From Podospora comata (taxonomy: Eukaryota; Ascomycota; Sordariomycetes; Sordariales; Podosporaceae), in the NCBI GenBank assembly GCA_017354895.1, contig CP071494.1:4278001-4342000 (forward strand): a stretch of DNA of 64,000 nt, written 5' to 3'. Numbering within the stretch: the first letter of the stretch is position 1; every line of letters starts with the position of its first letter. Positions 60,153 to 64,000 of this stretch are shown in pieces. The notes beneath the pieces were generated by a model. The model did no database searches. It saw only the letters and a program-made list of their open reading frames with translations, and was not told the origin of the DNA. The translations under genes were made by a program, and so were the position numbers.

Positions 60153-60839
60153 ATGGGGGACCATTCCGTGAGTCCTGAGGAGAGCGCCGAGGACAGCATA
60201 CGGCCAGTCGATGATGATGTTCAGATTTTCCGGGGTGGTTGTCCCGATACAATTGCTGCCAACTGTGCATTTTCAGACGACGATGAGGAGAGCTTTTCTT
60301 GCGATGAAACGGCGGACGGATCACGGAATCTACCAAAAACACCTGTGGTCGAGCAAAGAGAACAGAAGGAGATGGCCGGTTTAAACAAGACACCGGCCTT
60401 AACGTCCCAGTTTCAGCCAGCTCAAACAAACCAGGGGGCCCTTCTCGCTCACGACAGGACGTTGGTGTACAATTTTGCCTTGTATCATCATCACCAGCCC
60501 GACCAAGTGCCAGGATACCATGCTCCTATACCAGGATACTGCCCTCGTATTCCAGGATACCGAGCACCTCTGCCACAAGCACCTATGCCAGGATACCAAG
60601 CACCTCCGCCACAAGCGCCCATGCCAGGATATTACGCTCCTATGTCAGGATACAGAGCACCTCTGCCACAGGCATCTCTGCCAGGATACCAAGCAGCTCA
60701 GCCAGAAGACTACCGCGCCGTGCCGGACCGGATGCTGGGCGAGCAGGCTGGTCTGCCAGGAGGAGATGACAATCAAATGGATGTCGCTGCCGGCGCGACT
60801 CGGAATAACGGGTCAGATGCGCCGGCTCACGGCTTTTAG
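60153..60839 (+). CDS. PGY-repeat protein, upstream segment (ends at TAG)
   Basis: 228 residues from ATG (MGDHSVSPEESAEDSIRPVD) to a TAG at 60837-60839. It has an acidic start, a DDDEESFSCDET patch and then a Pro/Gly/Tyr repeat: PGYHAPIPGY, PGYRAPLPQAPMPGYQAP, PPQAPMPGYYAPMSGY and ASLPGYQAAQ, with a 6- to 13-residue period. No enzymatic domain is visible; PGY-rich repeats occur in prion-like and phase-separating proteins. The next frame starts three bases beyond the stop, in the same frame, and begins with the same repeat (MPGYVAPRNP), so the two were probably one protein. Options for the stop are given in the findings. The start was chosen because it follows a pyrimidine-rich leader and begins the acidic, biased protein sequence. 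Confidence 0.7.
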   Translation: MGDHSVSPEESAEDSIRPVDDDVQIFRGGCPDTIAANCAFSDDDEESFSCDETADGSRNLPKTPVVEQREQKEMAGLNKTPALTSQFQPAQTNQGALLAHDRTLVYNFALYHHHQPDQVPGYHAPIPGYCPRIPGYRAPLPQAPMPGYQAPPPQAPMPGYYAPMSGYRAPLPQASLPGYQAAQPEDYRAVPDRMLGEQAGLPGGDDNQMDVAAGATRNNGSDAPAHGF

Positions 60840-60842
60840 CAA

Positions 60843-63116
60843 ATGCCGGGGTATGTTGCTCCTCGCAACCCTCATGGTCAACCGACGGGTGGGTTTGAGC
60901 CCAACTCGTCGTATCCAACCCCGCCGGTTACCGCCGCGGGCTCGCATCGATCCCACAGGTCTGTCGATTCGTTTGGCAGCTGGAGCGGCGGGCTGTATAC
61001 AGCAGAGGACCATGAGGAGTTTTGTTCTGATGAGTATTTGACTAGGGAGTTTGAGATGAAGGGGGTGGAGGAAGGGAGCGATTTGTATTGGAAAATGCGG
61101 AAAGACAGGGCGCAGGAGGCTGTTGATGTCATCTGCCGTTCGATTGAGAGAGGGAACAAGTTGGCGGCTGGTGATCCGACGCAGACGGCACAGCCCATGA
61201 CGACGGAGGGGGGGGTCTCTGGCGAAAGCTCTGTCGAGGGCTCTGTCGGGACTGAGTCTGGAAGGTCGTCGGAGTGTGATGTGAACATGAGGGGAGGGGA
61301 TTTCAAGTATTGCTACAAGGATCTTGTCGGAGACGGGCGGGGTAAGGAGAGGGTATGGAAATGGAGACGTCTTCATGTGGTTGATACGGAGGAAGGTGTG
61401 GAGGGGCGGACTGGCGGGCGCCTTGATGCAAGCCATGGTGAAGCTTCGGTCTCAAAACGCCTACCAGTCTCGGCGGGGAAGGGGGTCGTGAAAGAAGAAG
61501 GTTTCGAGGTTATTTCTGCCACGGGCCCTGCTGCCACAAACGGGCGAGAGAGCAAAAAGTTTTCTCATCCTCTTTTCTTAGGCAGCAGTGAAAATCATCG
61601 ACAGGGGCAGGATATAGACCTGGCCATCACCAGCTCCAATAAAGGCAACAAGAGAAAGCGGTTGAGGAGATTTTTTGCAGGTTTTCTTCCCCGGTCATCG
61701 ACGAAATATTCCTCTGCTGGCGCTCAAGGCAATCGGATATACGACATGGAGAACAGACCGGATGAATCACGCCGCCGACTGTCATCAGCATGTCCTCCTA
61801 TTCCGCCGGCTCGAGGTAGCAGCTGCCGCGCTGAGGGGAGTAAGACAAGTGTTTTGTCTCCTGGGGATAGGAGCCCCGCCGACAATGAAAACCAGGCACG
61901 GTCATCGACTGAAGATGCCTCCCAGACTAGCTCATGGTCTGCAGCTGATGGCGATTCCGACATTGTCAAAACCAACACGAACACCAGCGACACCAGTGTG
62001 GCGGACACGACTGATGATGATAATAATACTGTCGAGACCAACCCAGTCACACCGAGTATGGATGACGACCACATCAATACCACCCTAGCCCAGACACTAG
62101 CTTCCAGCATGACCATTACCAAGGACGAAGCCCCGAGCAGCAACGAAGCCTCGAACAGCAACCAAACAGACACCGAACAAGAACAATCCGAAGAAGTCAT
62201 CGACTACGCCTCCATGGTAGCCGAAGCAGGTGACTACTTTTTTGACCCGTTCGGCACCGAAAGCAGAGAAAAAGGCAAGGGAATAGACAGGAGCGTTACT
62301 CCCCCTTACCTCTACCACGACATGTACCATCTTTGTCCTCCTCTCGAGATCCCGGAGTGCCCGTACCCGCCACCAGATAATGAGGACGGGTCGCCGTGGT
62401 ACGTAAGGTCCGAGAAGGATGAAGAAGAACGTCGAGAACTTTGGAATAACCGCCCGCAGTGGGCGAGGGATATTGTGGAGCAGCTTAGAAGGGAGCGGGA
62501 GGAGGCGGATAGGTGGAGACACGAGCAGCAGGTTAGGGATAGTTTGCCGCCTTTGGATTTGAGAGGTCCGCCGCCTGTGCCGGAGAAGAGGAGGCATAGG
62601 GTTGGTCAGGGTGCTGCTGCGATGAGTAGTGAGGATTGGGGGTTTGCTGGGAGGGGTGGGGAGGGAGTTGGGACTCGGGGGATGGGGGTGCCGGATATCT
62701 TTGGAGGTGGCGGCGGTGGTGGTAGTGGTAGTGATCGGAGAACCACCACCTTTGTTGGAGGAGCAAGCGGGCGGGATAATAGGTCGCTTTCTTATGCGGA
62801 GGTCATGATAAATGCCAGGAGAAATGAGGCTGCGCAGGCGGGGGCTGCTGCTGCTGTTGCTGCGATGCAGGGGAGGAAGAAGAGGAGGTTTTCGTTGACG
62901 GCGTTGCCAGAGATTCCGAGGGGGTTTGAGAGGTTGATGGGACGGGTTATTGGGCATAATGGGGGCCATGAGAACAGCGAGGTGGTGGAGGAGAGGGAGG
63001 AGGAAGAGGGGGTTGTTGAGGAAGAGGAGGATGCGGGACGGGGTGAGAGGGGTGTGAGGGGGAGTGAGGAGAGTGAGGATGGGATTTTCAGTCGGTCTGT
63101 GAGGCCCTGGGTTTAA
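60843..63116 (+). CDS. PGY-repeat protein, downstream segment
   Basis: 757 residues, same frame as the preceding segment and separated from it by TAG-CAA. It starts MPGYVAPRNPHGQPTGGFEP, continuing the upstream repeat. A helical region follows (EFEMKGVEEGSDLYWKMRKD, then AQEAVDVICRSIERGNKL). A basic patch, KGNKRKRLRRFFAGFLPRSS, could act as a nuclear signal or membrane-binding helix. Then come a long Thr/Asn/Asp-rich low-complexity stretch and a second helical segment, LWNNRPQWARDIVEQLRRER. The Gly-rich and acidic end is VEEREEEEGVVEEEEDAGRG. I do not recognise the family. Codons turn G-rich beyond about 62,450. It lies between HRD1 and TUL1 but shows no ubiquitin-related domain. Confidence 0.72.
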   Translation: MPGYVAPRNPHGQPTGGFEPNSSYPTPPVTAAGSHRSHRSVDSFGSWSGGLYTAEDHEEFCSDEYLTREFEMKGVEEGSDLYWKMRKDRAQEAVDVICRSIERGNKLAAGDPTQTAQPMTTEGGVSGESSVEGSVGTESGRSSECDVNMRGGDFKYCYKDLVGDGRGKERVWKWRRLHVVDTEEGVEGRTGGRLDASHGEASVSKRLPVSAGKGVVKEEGFEVISATGPAATNGRESKKFSHPLFLGSSENHRQGQDIDLAITSSNKGNKRKRLRRFFAGFLPRSSTKYSSAGAQGNRIYDMENRPDESRRRLSSACPPIPPARGSSCRAEGSKTSVLSPGDRSPADNENQARSSTEDASQTSSWSAADGDSDIVKTNTNTSDTSVADTTDDDNNTVETNPVTPSMDDDHINTTLAQTLASSMTITKDEAPSSNEASNSNQTDTEQEQSEEVIDYASMVAEAGDYFFDPFGTESREKGKGIDRSVTPPYLYHDMYHLCPPLEIPECPYPPPDNEDGSPWYVRSEKDEEERRELWNNRPQWARDIVEQLRREREEADRWRHEQQVRDSLPPLDLRGPPPVPEKRRHRVGQGAAAMSSEDWGFAGRGGEGVGTRGMGVPDIFGGGGGGGSGSDRRTTTFVGGASGRDNRSLSYAEVMINARRNEAAQAGAAAAVAAMQGRKKRRFSLTALPEIPRGFERLMGRVIGHNGGHENSEVVEEREEEEGVVEEEEDAGRGERGVRGSEESEDGIFSRSVRPWV

Positions 63117-63489
63117 AGGGAGATGTTGAATCGGTTTTTGGATGATGGTTTTTACAAGGTGGGGGTGTCAGATTGTGAAGGGGATGTTTTGTGATTGGGT
63201 GAGTTTTTTATCGTTCTTTTGTTGTGGTTTATGGACGAGTTATGGTTGAATACCTACCATGGTTGTGTGGATGGGTAACTCAGCGAAGGACACGCTTTGC
63301 ATGTATTTGAGAAATTGTTAGCCACAAGGAATACAGCGGAATATAATGTTTAAAACGCCTCCATGATTACCGGAGTTATGATGCCGATCAAAATCATCGC
63401 CTATAATGTGATATAAAAACACCGCTTTCAACCTAACAACTGTTACACATCATCATCCAAGGATACTGCAGACTGTGTATAACAATCTC
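63117..63489. terminator. Convergent 3' regions of the PGY-repeat gene and TUL1
   Basis: 373 bp between two convergent stop codons, AT-richer than the genes (TATAATGTTTAAAACGCC, TATAATGTGATATAAAAACA). It should hold both 3' UTRs and polyadenylation sites. Exact sites cannot be fixed. Confidence 0.5.
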
Positions 63490-64000
63490 TCAAAGTGGCT
63501 GCAAATCCTCCCTGCATATGGGACAAACCAGCCGCTTCCTAAACCACTGCTCCAAGCACTTTGTGTGAAACATGTGCCGGCAGGGCGTGATCATGTACGA
63601 CTTCCTCTCCAGCATGTCGGCCATGCTCCACGACGGGTCCGGCTTGCCCGTCATCACGACCGGCACCAGCATCTCCTCCCTGCAGATGGCGCAGTCCACA
63701 TTCCTCAGCGTCATGCCCCTCTGCCTCAGCTCCTTTGCCCTCTCCCTCAGCTGCCCCCTGTGGTCGTGGCCGTGGCCTTCGGCGGTCGACGACGACGACG
63801 ACGAAGCAGACTCGAGAAATTCAAGACCGACGACAACCCCGCTCTCGATGTCATCCTGCCTCAGGATGCGGTGGTAGTCCCACACTTCTGGCATCCAACC
63901 TCTCGGAAACGGGATGCCCAGCCGGGGCTCCCAAAAGTTTTGCAGGATCAGCGTCAGGAGCTGGGCCCACACCCAGGCGACGAGGATGGAGAAGGTTGTG
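63490..64000 (-). CDS. TUL1: Tul1/DscA, RING-H2 ligase of the Golgi Dsc complex (C-terminal part only)
   Basis: Tul1/Dsc1 is the catalytic subunit of the Golgi-endosome Dsc ubiquitin ligase, which in fungi can also control SREBP cleavage. The frame is open to the window edge and continues beyond it; about 170 C-terminal residues are present. A last membrane segment (TTFSILVAWVWAQLLTLILQ) is followed by a lumen/cytosol boundary block typical of the family, GIPFPRGWMPEVWDYHRIL. The RING-H2 finger is CAICREEMLVPV through YMITPCRHMFHTKCLEQWF to LVCPICREDLQPL, ending a few residues from the stop, as in yeast Tul1. A Ser-rich insert lies before the finger. The call is secure despite truncation by the window. 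Confidence 0.93.
   Translation of the reverse strand, partial: TTFSILVAWVWAQLLTLILQNFWEPRLGIPFPRGWMPEVWDYHRILRQDDIESGVVVGLEFLESASSSSSSTAEGHGHDHRGQLRERAKELRQRGMTLRNVDCAICREEMLVPVVMTGKPDPSWSMADMLERKSYMITPCRHMFHTKCLEQWFRKRLVCPICREDLQPL

Noticed and set aside
1-64000. CRISPR arrays, intact transposons or LTR elements
   Set aside because: No spaced repeat array, terminal inverted repeats, reverse transcriptase or integrase motifs were seen. The tandem repeats found are contiguous minisatellites.

Overview
The window reads as nuclear DNA of a filamentous ascomycete, most likely a Sordariomycete and probably Sordariales. Introns are short (mostly 47-85 nt) with GTRNGT donors, CTRAY-type branch sites and AG acceptors. 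The conserved proteins are typical fungal versions: Pwp2, a B56 subunit of PP2A, Tfc1/tau95, Hrd1 and Tul1. A glucose-repressible clock-type GRG-1/CCG-1 gene, a questin-oxidase-like gene and a DUF4748 gene point to filamentous fungi. Gene models below were spliced by eye from reading frame, splice sites and recalled family similarity; no search or RNA data was available.

Layout, left (1-33.6 kb): PWP2 (+, 5' cut by the window edge) converges on a questin-oxidase-like gene (-), followed by a large inositol 5-phosphatase with a WD-like region (-). Then come a small DUF4748 protein (+), a CID/RS-domain RNA-processing protein (+), the PP2A B56 regulatory subunit (-) and the TFIIIC subunit tau95 (+). 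After these lie a decayed cysteine-rich secreted-type gene (-), a divergent eL43 ribosomal protein paralogue in four small exons (+), GRG-1/CCG-1 (+), an EBP-like sterol isomerase (+) and a seven-helix GPCR-like membrane protein (+).

Middle (33.6-48.7 kb): about 15 kb in which I could support no gene, only low-complexity tracts. It ends at a C2H2 zinc-finger transcription factor (+) whose first intron is open in frame throughout (an exitron candidate).

Right (51-64 kb): an Efm7/Nnt1-like methyltransferase (+), a pseudogene of a carboxymuconolactone-decarboxylase-like enzyme (-), and the ERAD ubiquitin ligase HRD1 (+). Next is a PGY-repeat protein of unknown function split by one in-frame TAG (+), then the C-terminus of the Golgi Dsc ligase subunit Tul1 (-, cut by the window edge).

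Most genes are housekeeping functions with separate promoters: ribosome biogenesis, Pol III transcription, phosphoinositide and phosphatase signalling, and membrane ubiquitin ligases. I see no biosynthetic cluster, intact mobile element, CRISPR or phage-like system. The points most worth following are the TAG-split PGY gene, the exitron, the divergent eL43 paralogue, a C-rich to G-rich switch inside several genes, and the 15-kb gene desert.
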